From positions 1 through 64,000 of the forward strand of contig CAZNDH010000008.1 of NCBI GenBank assembly GCA_964571765.1: 64,000 nt of DNA. Reading direction: 5' to 3'. Shown here in pieces: positions 51,595 through 61,794 of the stretch (position 1 is the stretch's first letter; each line of letters starts with the position of its first letter). The notes below the pieces were generated by a model, which made no database searches, was not told the DNA's origin, and was given only the letters and a program-made list of their open reading frames with translations. The position numbers and the translations under genes are program-made. Source of the DNA: ZC4RG35 sp964571765 (lineage in GTDB: Bacteria; Actinomycetota; Acidimicrobiia; Spongiisociales; ZC4RG35).

Positions 51595-51615
51595 CGCGAC
51601 CAGGTGCAAATGCAT
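51564..51615. repeat. Downstream pair of TGCA palindromes flanking the DUF559 gene
   Basis: GTGCAAATGCAC (51569-51580, in the last codons of the DUF559 gene) and GTGCAAATGCAT (51604-51615) mirror the upstream pair. CCTCCGTGCAAATGCA (51564-51579) is the perfect inverse of 50564-50579; the 20-mer 51596-51615 matches 50590-50609 at 18 of 20 bases. Confidence 0.7.
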
Positions 51616-52688
51616 CAGCCGACGAGGAGCGGAATCTCAACTTCGGCCCGGCTCAGACCGCCGTGGTAGCAGGCCAGCCGCTTGTCGAAGCCTTTGGGGA
51701 TGACGGCGAGGTGGTCGGGGGGTAGCAAGACCTGTTCGCCGAGGCGAGACCGGGCGGCCGGCCCCGGCTCCGGTCCCACCAGGGTGGCGGGGTCGGCCAG
51801 ATCGCCACCCGTCTCGGCGGCCAGATCCTCCATAACCTTCCGGTCACCCCACATCTGCACCCCGCGGGTGTCGCCGGCGAACCTGAGGCCGGAGTAGGCC
51901 GGGCTTCGCACCAGGTGCTTGTTGTGGTCGGGAAACGCAGCCAGACCGTGGTCGGCGGTCCCGACCAGGGCGACCCGAGCCGGCAGGTGGTTGGCGATCC
52001 CATCCCAGAGACGGGCCGCCTCGGCGATCGCCTCGGCGAACTCCCCGGATTCGAGGCCGAAGACATGGCCGGCAAAGTCGACCTGGGGGAAGTAGGTGAA
52101 GAGAAGACGTCCCGGTTTGGCGAGCTGCAAGGTGGCTTGGGCCATCTCCGAGGTCTCCCACACCCCCTCGAAACGAGCCCCCCGATAGACCGCCTGAGAC
52201 AGCGGGGACCCGGTGAAACCCCCAGGCTGGACGGTGATCGGCTCGACCCCGGCCCCCCGGAGCCGCTCCCACAGGTTGGGGCGGGGCAACAGCTCCGGAT
52301 AGGGATACTCCACCGGGTCACCGGCCAGGTCGACCCACTTCAATGTGTTGACCACCCGTCCGGCCTCCTCCATCCAGGCGAGGTGGGCCACCAGACCATG
52401 GCGCGATGGCGCGGTGCCGGTGGCCACCGTGGCCAGTGAGACGCTGGTCGTGGTGGGGAAGGGAGCGTCGATGATGGCCCGCATCGCCGATCGGAAGGTG
52501 GCCGCCGCGGGATGGCCCAGCTGGGCGACCCCGAGGCCGTCGAATAGAAGGAGAACGTAGGTGTCGGCCTCGGGAACCAGGTCCGGGTCGTGCAGCCGGG
52601 GTGAGGGCGCGCTCCCGGTGAGGCGGAACTCGATCTCGGCCACCAGGTTGACCAGGCCACTGCCGTCGTATGAGGGGCTCACCGCCAT
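51615..52688 (-). CDS. Type I phosphodiesterase / nucleotide pyrophosphatase (alkaline phosphatase superfamily)
   Basis: This 357-residue protein has metal motif LLFDGLG, nucleophile region FPTTTSVSLATVATGTAPSRHGL, DFAGHVFG, TADHG and a C-terminal YHGGLS. The set of Asp/His/Thr ligands is complete for two metals. There is no signal peptide, so it is probably cytoplasmic. Its stop abuts the fourth TGCA palindrome. Confidence 0.9.
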   Translation of the reverse strand: MAVSPSYDGSGLVNLVAEIEFRLTGSAPSPRLHDPDLVPEADTYVLLLFDGLGVAQLGHPAAATFRSAMRAIIDAPFPTTTSVSLATVATGTAPSRHGLVAHLAWMEEAGRVVNTLKWVDLAGDPVEYPYPELLPRPNLWERLRGAGVEPITVQPGGFTGSPLSQAVYRGARFEGVWETSEMAQATLQLAKPGRLLFTYFPQVDFAGHVFGLESGEFAEAIAEAARLWDGIANHLPARVALVGTADHGLAAFPDHNKHLVRSPAYSGLRFAGDTRGVQMWGDRKVMEDLAAETGGDLADPATLVGPEPGPAARSRLGEQVLLPPDHLAVIPKGFDKRLACYHGGLSRAEVEIPLLVG

Positions 52689-52790
52689 GGCGGCAGGCTA
52701 GGGACCGGCGGCCTCTCCGCCCTGACTTCGACCGCAAAGAGGGTCTGCTTATACTCGCCGACAGGTCGTGATTCCCCAGGTACCACAGGC

Positions 52791-53156
52791 ATGAGCACGT
52801 ACTTCGAGAGTTATGTGACCGTGGGTGCATTCGCCGCCCTCGGGGCGGTTCTCGTCCTCATCATGCTGGGCATTGCAACAGTGCTCCGCCCCAACAAGCC
52901 AAGTCAGGCAAAGCGGACCACATACGAGTGTGGGGTCGATCCGGTGGGCACCGGGTGGAGCCAGACATATGTCCGCTACTACGTGTTCGGCCTGCTCTTC
53001 CTGGTGTTCGACGTCGAGGCGGTGTTCATCTTCCCCTGGGCGATCGCCGCCGAGGAGTTGGGGATGTTCGGCCTGGTGGCGATGATCCTGTTCATGCTGA
53101 CCCTGGTCGAAGGTCTCGTCTATGCGGTCAAGAAAGGTGTGCTGAGGTGGGAGTAG
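52791..53156 (+). CDS. nuoA: Complex I subunit A (second, 11-subunit complex)
   Basis: This 121-residue protein has three helices and the NuoA motif KRTTYECGVDPVGTGWSQTYVRYYVFGLLFLVFDVEAVFIFPWA. It starts the second complex I operon, which has A-D and H-N but no E, F or G. It differs substantially from NuoA at 32019, so the two are anciently diverged. Confidence 0.94.
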   Translation: MSTYFESYVTVGAFAALGAVLVLIMLGIATVLRPNKPSQAKRTTYECGVDPVGTGWSQTYVRYYVFGLLFLVFDVEAVFIFPWAIAAEELGMFGLVAMILFMLTLVEGLVYAVKKGVLRWE

Positions 53157-53644
53157 TCCAGAAGTTCGGGGCCCCCAAGCCGGTCTCGTGGCTGCTCAAC
53201 TGGTCCCGCAAGTACTCCCTGTGGCTGTTCCAGTTCGGCCTTGCCTGCTGCGCAATCGAGCTGATGGCGGCATCGGGGCCCCGCTACGACTTCATGAGGT
53301 TCGGGATCATTCCCCTACCCGCCTCGCCCCGCCAGGCGGATCTGATGGTGGTGGCGGGCACGGTCACCGACAAGATGGCCCCTGCGGTCCGGCGTCTCTA
53401 CGACCAGATGCCCGAGCCCAAGTACGTGATCTCAATGGGCTCATGCGCCAATTGCGGCGGCCCCTACTGGGACTCCTACTCGGTGACCAAAGGGGTAGAT
53501 CAGGTGATCCCGGTCGACGTCTACGTTCCCGGCTGCCCACCCCGCCCCGAGGCTCTCATGGAGGGGATCGTCCTCCTGCAACGTCTCATCCAGGACGAGA
53601 ACATCAAGGAGAAGTGGAACCGGCGTGACCTCCAACCAGTCTGA
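53147..53644 (+). CDS. nuoB: Complex I subunit B (second complex)
   Basis: This 165-residue protein has N2 ligands in GLACCAIELM, GSCANCG and VPGCPPRP. The GTG at 53147 overlaps nuoA by 10 bp. The N-terminus (KFGAPKPVSWLLNWSRKYSLW) is basic and amphipathic. It is the terminal electron donor to quinone. Confidence 0.95.
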   Translation: MGVVQKFGAPKPVSWLLNWSRKYSLWLFQFGLACCAIELMAASGPRYDFMRFGIIPLPASPRQADLMVVAGTVTDKMAPAVRRLYDQMPEPKYVISMGSCANCGGPYWDSYSVTKGVDQVIPVDVYVPGCPPRPEALMEGIVLLQRLIQDENIKEKWNRRDLQPV

Positions 53645-54218
53645 GACCACGGCCAACCCGCTCCAGGATCTCGCCGACCGGGTGACCGGGTCGGTTGGCG
53701 GGACTTCCGAGATCCAGTTCGACACCATCAAGGTGCGGGTCCCCATCACCGACTGGGTGGAGGCCCACCGCAAAGCCCGCGAAGATCTCGGGCTGGTCTT
53801 TTTCTCCTGGCTGTCGGCGATCGACTGGGCCAATCAGGTGGAGGCGGGCGATCCGCTCGGCGAAGAAGTCGAGGAGAGGCTGGAGTTGCTCACCACCCTG
53901 TCGGACATCACCGAGGGACATCGGGTCACATTCTCCACCGACCTGCCCCGGGAGGAGGCGTCGATCCCCACCCTGGTGGAGGTGTTCCCCGGGGCCAACT
54001 GGCATGAGCGGGAGGCTCACGAGATGTTCGGCATAGTCTTCGAGGGCCATCCCGACCTGAGCCATCTCTACCTCCCCGACTCATTCATCGGCCACCCGTT
54101 GCGCAAGAGCTATCCACTGCTGAGCCGGGAGGTCAAGCCATGGCCGGGCACGGTGGACGTCGAGGCGATGCCCGGCGAGGACGATGACCAGCCGACCACC
54201 GAGAACCCGGAGGCCTGA
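53625..54218 (+). CDS. nuoC: Complex I subunit C (second complex)
   Basis: This 197-residue protein has the core VFPGANWHEREAHEMFGIVFEGHPDLSHLYLPDSFIGHPLRKSYPL. The GTG at 53625 overlaps nuoB by 20 bp. It has a longer acidic tail than the first NuoC. It is a cofactor-free peripheral-arm subunit. Confidence 0.93.
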   Translation: MTSNQSETTANPLQDLADRVTGSVGGTSEIQFDTIKVRVPITDWVEAHRKAREDLGLVFFSWLSAIDWANQVEAGDPLGEEVEERLELLTTLSDITEGHRVTFSTDLPREEASIPTLVEVFPGANWHEREAHEMFGIVFEGHPDLSHLYLPDSFIGHPLRKSYPLLSREVKPWPGTVDVEAMPGEDDDQPTTENPEA

Positions 54219-55408
54219 TGGCGCTCGACGCCGACACCGTTCGCCACCTCAGCGAGGCCACCGTCTCGGTCGAGTTGGAGACCGGGGACATGACCCTCAA
54301 CATCGGGCCCCAACATCCCTCCACCCACGGCGTGCTCCGTCTGGTGGCCCGGGTCGACGGGGAACGGGCCTTCGACGTCAAGCCGGTGATCGGGTACATG
54401 CACCGGGGGTACGAGAAGTTGGTCGAGGTGCGGACCTACCCCCAGATCACCACCATCATCAACCGGATCGACTGGGTGTCGGGATACGCCAACGAGGTCC
54501 CATTCATCGTGGCAGCCGAGAAGCTGATGGAGCTCGAGGTCCCCGAGCGGGCCCAGTACATCCGGCTGATCCTCACCGAGATGGCCCGGATGTCGTCGCA
54601 CTTGGTGTTCATGGCCTCCTACCCCCTGGAGCTGGGGGCAGCCACCCCGCTCTTCTTCGCCCTCCGGGAGCGGGAGCGGATCCTCGACCTCCTGGAGAGC
54701 GTCACCGGTGGAAGGTTCCATCCCAACTTCAACCGAATCGGTGGGGTCAAGCCGGCATACGGCGCCGGGTCGTCCACCCGCAAGATGGTCCAGGACCTGC
54801 CCGCAGGGTTCCTCGCCGAGACCCGGGCTGCCATGGACCGGGTGGGCGAGGTTTGTGACGAGCTGGAGGCTCTGGTCGCCGGGAACGAGATCATCCTGGC
54901 CAGGACCAAGGGAGTGGGTGTGATCCCACCGGAGGTGGCCGCCGCCTACGGGGTGTCCGGGCCCAACCTGCGGGCATCGGGGGTGTCCTTCGATCTACGC
55001 CGGGTGGAGAATTACCTTCCCTACGACGATTTCGACTTTCGGGTGGTCACCGCGGAGAACGGCGACAGCTGGGACCGCTGGTGGGTCCGGCTCCAGGAGA
55101 TCCGTGAGTCCTCGAAGATCGTCCAGCAGGCCATCGACGGGATCCCCGCAGGCCCGCTCCAGGCAAAGGTGCCCCGCATCATCAAGGTGCCCAAAGGGGA
55201 GACCTACGTCCGGGCGGAGAACCCCAAGGGGGAAATGGGGTACTACCTGGTATCCGACGGTGGTCTGGGGCCCTACCGGCTCAAGATCCGCTCGGCCAGC
55301 TTCTCCAACCTCTCCATCCTCCCCTGGGTTCTGGAAGGCGCCCTGGTCCCCGACATCATCGCCATCATGGGCTCGTTGGACTTCGTTTTGGGGGACGTGG
55401 ACCGATGA
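54218..55408 (+). CDS. nuoD: Complex I subunit D (second complex)
   Basis: This 396-residue protein has NIGPQHPSTHGVLRLV, IGYMHRGYEKL, ARMSSHLVFMASY and a C-terminal LGDVDR. It lacks the 70-residue acidic extension of the first copy. It overlaps nuoC by 1 base. A 100-bp spacer follows, where nuoEFG would stand in a 14-gene operon. Confidence 0.95.
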   Translation: MALDADTVRHLSEATVSVELETGDMTLNIGPQHPSTHGVLRLVARVDGERAFDVKPVIGYMHRGYEKLVEVRTYPQITTIINRIDWVSGYANEVPFIVAAEKLMELEVPERAQYIRLILTEMARMSSHLVFMASYPLELGAATPLFFALRERERILDLLESVTGGRFHPNFNRIGGVKPAYGAGSSTRKMVQDLPAGFLAETRAAMDRVGEVCDELEALVAGNEIILARTKGVGVIPPEVAAAYGVSGPNLRASGVSFDLRRVENYLPYDDFDFRVVTAENGDSWDRWWVRLQEIRESSKIVQQAIDGIPAGPLQAKVPRIIKVPKGETYVRAENPKGEMGYYLVSDGGLGPYRLKIRSASFSNLSILPWVLEGALVPDIIAIMGSLDFVLGDVDR

Positions 55409-55508
55409 TTCGGTTTGTCGTGGTGCTTGGTACTTGGCGCTTGGTACTTGGACCTTCCCGGTACCCGGTACCCAGTACCCAGTACAGGGCGCGCAGAAAG
55501 GCCACGCA
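55409..55508. repeat. GTAC-type spacer between nuoD and nuoH
   Basis: The 100 bp contain GCTTGGTACTTGGCGCTTGGTACTTGG (a direct repeat of GCTTGGTACTTGG) followed by CCCGGTACCCGGTACCCAGTACCCAGTAC. This is the most regular of the four spacers. No gene was seen. It stands exactly where nuoEFG are missing. Confidence 0.55.
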
Positions 55509-56513
55509 GTGGAGTTCTTGACCGACCTCCTCTCCAATTTCTGGATCGCCTTGGCGGCCAAACTGGCCCTGGTCGCACTGATGATCCCGCTCCTCGGGAT
55601 GGCCATCGGATTCGCCGAGATCAAGCTGTCGGCAAAGATGCAGGCTCGGATGGGGCCCTATTTCGCCGGAGGTCGCTGGGGCTGGGCCCAGTTGATCGCC
55701 GACGGGATCAAGTTCTTCCAGAAGGAGGACCTCATCCCCGAGGAAGCCGACCGCCCGGTGTTCAAGCTCGCCCCGCTGGTGGTGATGGTGGGCACGGTTG
55801 CGTTATTCGTGGTGATCCCCTTCGGGCCCGGCCTGATCTTTCGCGACCTCTCGGTGGGGATCTTCTACGCCCTCGCGATCTCCTCGCTGAGCACCGTGGG
55901 GGTGCTCATGGCCGGCTGGTCGTCGGCCAACAAGTACTCCCTTCTCGGTGGTCTGCGCGCCGCAGGCCAGCTGATCGCCTACGAGGTGCCCCTGGTGTTC
56001 GCCGCGGTCGGTGTGGTGATCATGGCGGGGACGATGAGCATGGCGGGGATCGTCGAAGCCCAGATCAACGCGGGATACCCCTTCGTCATCTTCCAGTTCA
56101 TCGGATTCGCCATCTTCATCATCGCCTCCCTTGCCGAGCTCTCCCGAATCCCCTTCGACCTCCCCATAGCCGAGTCGGAGCTGGTCATGGGGTACCTCAC
56201 CGAATATTCCGGGTTCCGCTTCCTCTTCTTCTTCCTCGCCGAGTTCGCCAACATGTTCACTCTGTCGGCGATCGCGGTCACCTTGTTCCTCGGCGGCTAC
56301 TGGCTGCCCGGGATCCCCGAGGGCATCCTCGAGTTCGCCGGCCCGGCGATCCTCATCGGCAAGGTGTTCCTCCTGGTGTTCGCCATGATCTGGTTCCGCT
56401 GGACCTTCCCCCGGTTCCGCCAGGACCAGCTCCAGACCCTGGCTTGGAAGTGGTTGATCCCCATCGCCCTGGTCAACCTGACCCTGACCGGGATCTTCAA
56501 GGTGGTGCTGTGA
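55509..56513 (+). CDS. nuoH: Complex I subunit H (second complex)
   Basis: This 334-residue protein has eight helices with AEIKLSAKMQARMGPYFAGG, GGLRAAGQLIAYEVPLVF, SRIPFDLPIAESELVMGYLTEYSGFRF and WFRWTFPRFRQDQL. The start is GTG at 55509. It is the quinone-channel subunit and overlaps nuoI by 1 base. Confidence 0.95.
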   Translation: MEFLTDLLSNFWIALAAKLALVALMIPLLGMAIGFAEIKLSAKMQARMGPYFAGGRWGWAQLIADGIKFFQKEDLIPEEADRPVFKLAPLVVMVGTVALFVVIPFGPGLIFRDLSVGIFYALAISSLSTVGVLMAGWSSANKYSLLGGLRAAGQLIAYEVPLVFAAVGVVIMAGTMSMAGIVEAQINAGYPFVIFQFIGFAIFIIASLAELSRIPFDLPIAESELVMGYLTEYSGFRFLFFFLAEFANMFTLSAIAVTLFLGGYWLPGIPEGILEFAGPAILIGKVFLLVFAMIWFRWTFPRFRQDQLQTLAWKWLIPIALVNLTLTGIFKVVL

Positions 56514-57010
56514 TGACGACCGAGCCGAGGCGCAATATCCCCGGCCGGGGGTTGCTCAAAGGGATGGCGGTGACTTTCGGCACCATGGTGCGCACCATCT
56601 TCCGTCCCAAGCGTTACCTGCGGACGGTCAACTACCCCAAGGACAAGGAAGTCCCGGTACCCCGGGCCCGGGGGGTGATCGCCCTCGACCAGGAGGCGTG
56701 CACGGTGTGCATGCTCTGCGCCCGGTCCTGTCCCGACTGGTGCATCTACATCGAGGGTCACAAGGAGGAGATCCCGCCGGACAAGCCTGGCGGCCGGATC
56801 AAGGTCCGCTCCAAGCTCGACCGGTTCGACATCGACTACGCCCTGTGCATGTACTGCGGGATCTGCGTCGAGGTGTGTCCCTTCGACGCATTGTTCTGGA
56901 GCCCGGAGTACGAGTACTCCGAGCCCAACATGGGCGCCATGCTCCACGACATGGACCGTCTCCAGGACTGGCTGGAGACCGTCCCTGACCAACCTGGGCT
57001 CGAGAAGTGA
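56513..57010 (+). CDS. nuoI: Complex I subunit I (second complex)
   Basis: This 165-residue protein has two [4Fe-4S] motifs: CTVCMLCARSCPDWC and CMYCGICVEVCPFDA. Without NuoEFG this subunit is the most exposed iron-sulfur carrier and the likely docking point for ferredoxin. It overlaps nuoJ by 4 bp. Confidence 0.95.
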   Translation: MTTEPRRNIPGRGLLKGMAVTFGTMVRTIFRPKRYLRTVNYPKDKEVPVPRARGVIALDQEACTVCMLCARSCPDWCIYIEGHKEEIPPDKPGGRIKVRSKLDRFDIDYALCMYCGICVEVCPFDALFWSPEYEYSEPNMGAMLHDMDRLQDWLETVPDQPGLEK

Positions 57011-57558
57011 GCTTCGGGGACTGGATCGGGGAGCCTGTCAACTGGGTTTTCGCTGCAATCGGGGCGGGCATCCTCTTCGCCGGGCTCAGGGTGGTCACCG
57101 CCCCCAACCTGGTGCACGCCGCCCTCTACCTGGTTGCCACCTTCGCCGGGATCGCCGGGTTGTTCCTCATCCTCTCCGCCGAGTTCGTCGCCTGGGCCCT
57201 GGTGCTGATCTACATAGGGGCGGTGGTGGTCCTCTTCCTCTTCGGGATCATGATCACCAGGGCTCCCACCGGGGTCGACGAGGGTCTCAGCGCCCAACAT
57301 CGGATGGGGCCTGCGGTGCTCGCCGCCGGGCTGTTCGCCCTGATGGCATGGACCGCCTTCCAGGCGTTCGGTACCGACGCCCTGATCGCCACCGGTCAAC
57401 CCACCGAGACAGAGGTGCTCGGCCGGGCCCTGCTGGGCAGGTTCGTCATACCCTTCGAGGTGGTCGGCTTCATCCTGCTCGCCGCCCTCATCGGCGGCAT
57501 CACCATCGCCCGCCGAGACCTCACCCCGGCAGAAGAGGAAGAGAGGGCATCGGTGTGA
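57007..57558 (+). CDS. nuoJ: Complex I subunit J (second complex)
   Basis: This 183-residue protein has five helices with VVTAPNLVHAALYLVATFAGIAGLF and LVLIYIGAVVVLFLFGIMI. GTG 57007 overlaps nuoI; the stop overlaps nuoK. Confidence 0.93.
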   Translation: MSFGDWIGEPVNWVFAAIGAGILFAGLRVVTAPNLVHAALYLVATFAGIAGLFLILSAEFVAWALVLIYIGAVVVLFLFGIMITRAPTGVDEGLSAQHRMGPAVLAAGLFALMAWTAFQAFGTDALIATGQPTETEVLGRALLGRFVIPFEVVGFILLAALIGGITIARRDLTPAEEEERASV

Positions 57559-57860
57559 CCCTTATCCAGTTTCTCATCCTCGGTGCCGGACTGTTCTCGC
57601 TTGGGGTCTACGGGCTGCTGGTGAGGCGGAACATCGTGCTCATCCTCCTCTCCGTCGAGCTGATGCTGGCCGCGGTCAACATAAACCTTGTGGCCTTCGA
57701 GGCGTTCCTGGTCACCTCCGAGGCCATCGGTCAGGTCTTCGCCCTCTTCGTGATCACCGTGGCCGCCGCCGAGGTGGGCATCGGCCTGGCCATCGTCCTG
57801 ATGATCTTCCGCAACCGGCGGTCCGCCAACGTCGACGAGCTCTCCCTGATGAGGTGGTAG
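57555..57860 (+). CDS. nuoK: Complex I subunit K (second complex)
   Basis: This 101-residue protein has three helices, with VRRNIVLILLSVELMLAAVNINLVA and FALFVITVAAAEVGIGLAIVLM keeping both proton-path Glu residues. The start is GTG. A 64-bp GTAC-type spacer separates it from nuoL. Confidence 0.94.
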   Translation: MTLIQFLILGAGLFSLGVYGLLVRRNIVLILLSVELMLAAVNINLVAFEAFLVTSEAIGQVFALFVITVAAAEVGIGLAIVLMIFRNRRSANVDELSLMRW

Positions 57861-57924
57861 TGATGGGCTCGCTCGGCCCGCTGTCTTTCGTACTTGGTAT
57901 CAGGTGCCAGGAGATGGGCTCGTG
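57861..57924. repeat. GTAC-type spacer between nuoK and nuoL (second operon)
   Basis: The gap holds CTTTCGTACTTGGTATCAGGTGCCAGG and an AGGAG for nuoL. The same junction (nuoK/nuoL) in the first operon also carries a GTAC spacer. No gene was seen. Confidence 0.45.
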
Positions 57925-59946
<2,022 letters not shown>

Positions 59947-59968
59947 GTTATGGAGGAGAGGCCTAGAG

Positions 59969-61594
59969 ATGGAATGGTTTGAAAGCTGGGGTCTGACGAT
60001 GATCGTCTTCCTCCCCCTGGTCGGAGCGTTGCTCATCGGGGTCATCCCCGAGGACAACGAGGAGGCGATCAAGCGCACCGGCCTCACCATGGCGGTCCTC
60101 GCCTTCCTCGCCAGCCTCTTCCTCGTCAGTCAGTTCGACTACTCGGCCCGGGGCTACAACAATTACCAATTCGAGGTCGACGTCACCTGGATCGGGGCGA
60201 TCAACTCCAACTACCACATCGGGGTCGACGGGATCAGCCTGCCTCTGTTGGTCCTGTCCACCTTCATCGTGGTCCTGGCGGTGATCTACTCGTGGAACCA
60301 CTGGGAGGAGCCGAGGAATCCCAAGGCCTTCCTGATTCTCATGATGATCCTGGCCACCGGGATGAACGGCACCTTCGTCGCCCTCGACCTGGTGCTGTTC
60401 TTCATCTTCTTCGAGGTGGTGCTGCTCCCCATGTACTTCATGATCGGGATCTGGGGGGATAAGACCCCGCGGCGGATCCCCGGGTTCAAAAGGGAGTTCG
60501 AGACCCGGCTCTATGCGGCGATCAAGTTCTTCCTCTTCACCCTGTTCGGCTCGGCGTTCATGCTCCTCGGGTTCCTCGCCCTCTATTTCGAGTCGGGCAA
60601 CGTCAGCGACCTGGGGCGGACTTTCGACATCCCCTTGCTCACCGAGTTGGGGGCCGCCGGCGCATTCACCGGCACCTTCGCCTTCCTGGTTTTCGGGGCG
60701 ATGTTCTTGGGGTTCGCGGTCAAGGTGCCAATGTGGCCGCTTCACACTTGGCTTCCCGACGCCCACACTGCGGCGCCCACGGTGGGCTCGGTGCTCCTGG
60801 CCGCCATCCTCCTCAAGCTGGGCTCGTACGGGTTCATCCGGATCTCGCTGCCGATACTCCCCGACGAGGCGGCGCGCTGGGCCCCGGTCATCGCCATCCT
60901 GGCGGTGATCGGGATCATCTACGGCTCACTGGCCTGTCTCGCCCAGACCGACATGAAACGGCTGATCGCTTTCTCCTCGGTGGGCCACATGGGTTTCGTC
61001 ATGCTGGGGATCGCCACCCTGACCGACATCGGGATCAACGCCGCCATCATCGGGATGGTGGCCCACGGTCTGATAACCGGGCTCCTCTTCTTCCTCGCCG
61101 GCTCGCTCAGCCACCGATACCACACCCGGGAGATGGCACGTCTCGGAGGCAACATGAAGCTGATGCCGGTGATGGGAGGGATCCTCGCCTTCACCGCCAT
61201 GGCCTCTCTGGGGCTCCCCGGCCTGGCCGGGTTCTGGGGGGAGTTCATGTCGCTGGTCGGCGCCTACAACCCCCTCGACGGGCTGTCGCTGGGGGTGTTC
61301 CGCACCGCCATGGTGTTGGGCGCCATCGGAACCGTGCTCACCGCGGGCTACATGCTGATGATGCTGCAGAAGGTGAACCTGGGCGAGCCCTCAGCCGAGT
61401 GGGCGGGACACCAGCTCCACGACGTCAACCGATTCGAGCTGGCCTCATGGGCGCCGCTCATCGTGCTCATCGTGGTCATCGGGCTCTACCCAAGGCTGAT
61501 CTTCGACACCACCACCGATACCGTGACCTCCCTGGTGGAGATGGCGTTCCATGGAGACACGGTCGCCTCACTCTCTTCGTCCGGGGGTGGCTAG
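59969..61594 (+). CDS. nuoM: Complex I subunit M (second complex)
   Basis: This 541-residue antiporter-like subunit has FFIFFEVVLLPMYFMIGIWG, LPDAHTAAPTVGSVLLAAILLKLGSYG, AQTDMKRLIAFSSVGHMGFV and SLGLPGLAGFWGEFMSLVG. It pumps protons. A 200-bp structured spacer separates it from nuoN. Confidence 0.95.
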   Translation: MEWFESWGLTMIVFLPLVGALLIGVIPEDNEEAIKRTGLTMAVLAFLASLFLVSQFDYSARGYNNYQFEVDVTWIGAINSNYHIGVDGISLPLLVLSTFIVVLAVIYSWNHWEEPRNPKAFLILMMILATGMNGTFVALDLVLFFIFFEVVLLPMYFMIGIWGDKTPRRIPGFKREFETRLYAAIKFFLFTLFGSAFMLLGFLALYFESGNVSDLGRTFDIPLLTELGAAGAFTGTFAFLVFGAMFLGFAVKVPMWPLHTWLPDAHTAAPTVGSVLLAAILLKLGSYGFIRISLPILPDEAARWAPVIAILAVIGIIYGSLACLAQTDMKRLIAFSSVGHMGFVMLGIATLTDIGINAAIIGMVAHGLITGLLFFLAGSLSHRYHTREMARLGGNMKLMPVMGGILAFTAMASLGLPGLAGFWGEFMSLVGAYNPLDGLSLGVFRTAMVLGAIGTVLTAGYMLMMLQKVNLGEPSAEWAGHQLHDVNRFELASWAPLIVLIVVIGLYPRLIFDTTTDTVTSLVEMAFHGDTVASLSSSGGG

Positions 61595-61794
61595 GTGCCG
61601 GGGAGCATCGGTGTGCCTGTCCCTGTGGGGGGACCGTCTGAAGGGAAGCAAGGGCAAGGGGGATATGAACCGCCAGCGAACTCGTCCGCGACCGATAGGC
61701 CCTCCGGAGGCGGGAGGCGGCCTCGGCTTCGCCTCGGGCCCCCCTGGACGGCCCTCCGGGCTGGCGGTTCCCCGGTGGACAAGGGGACATCGCG
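61595..61794. other. Structured non-coding spacer between nuoM and nuoN
   Basis: This 200-bp gap breaks an otherwise tight operon. GAACCGCCAGC (61667-61677) and GCTGGCGGTTC (61760-61770) form a perfect 11-bp inverted repeat enclosing 82 nt with CCTCCGGAGG and other GC-rich inverted repeats. A GTCCC/GGGAC hairpin lies ahead of it (61619-61634). No credible gene was seen. It may be an RNA regulatory element or a decayed small insertion. Confidence 0.5.
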
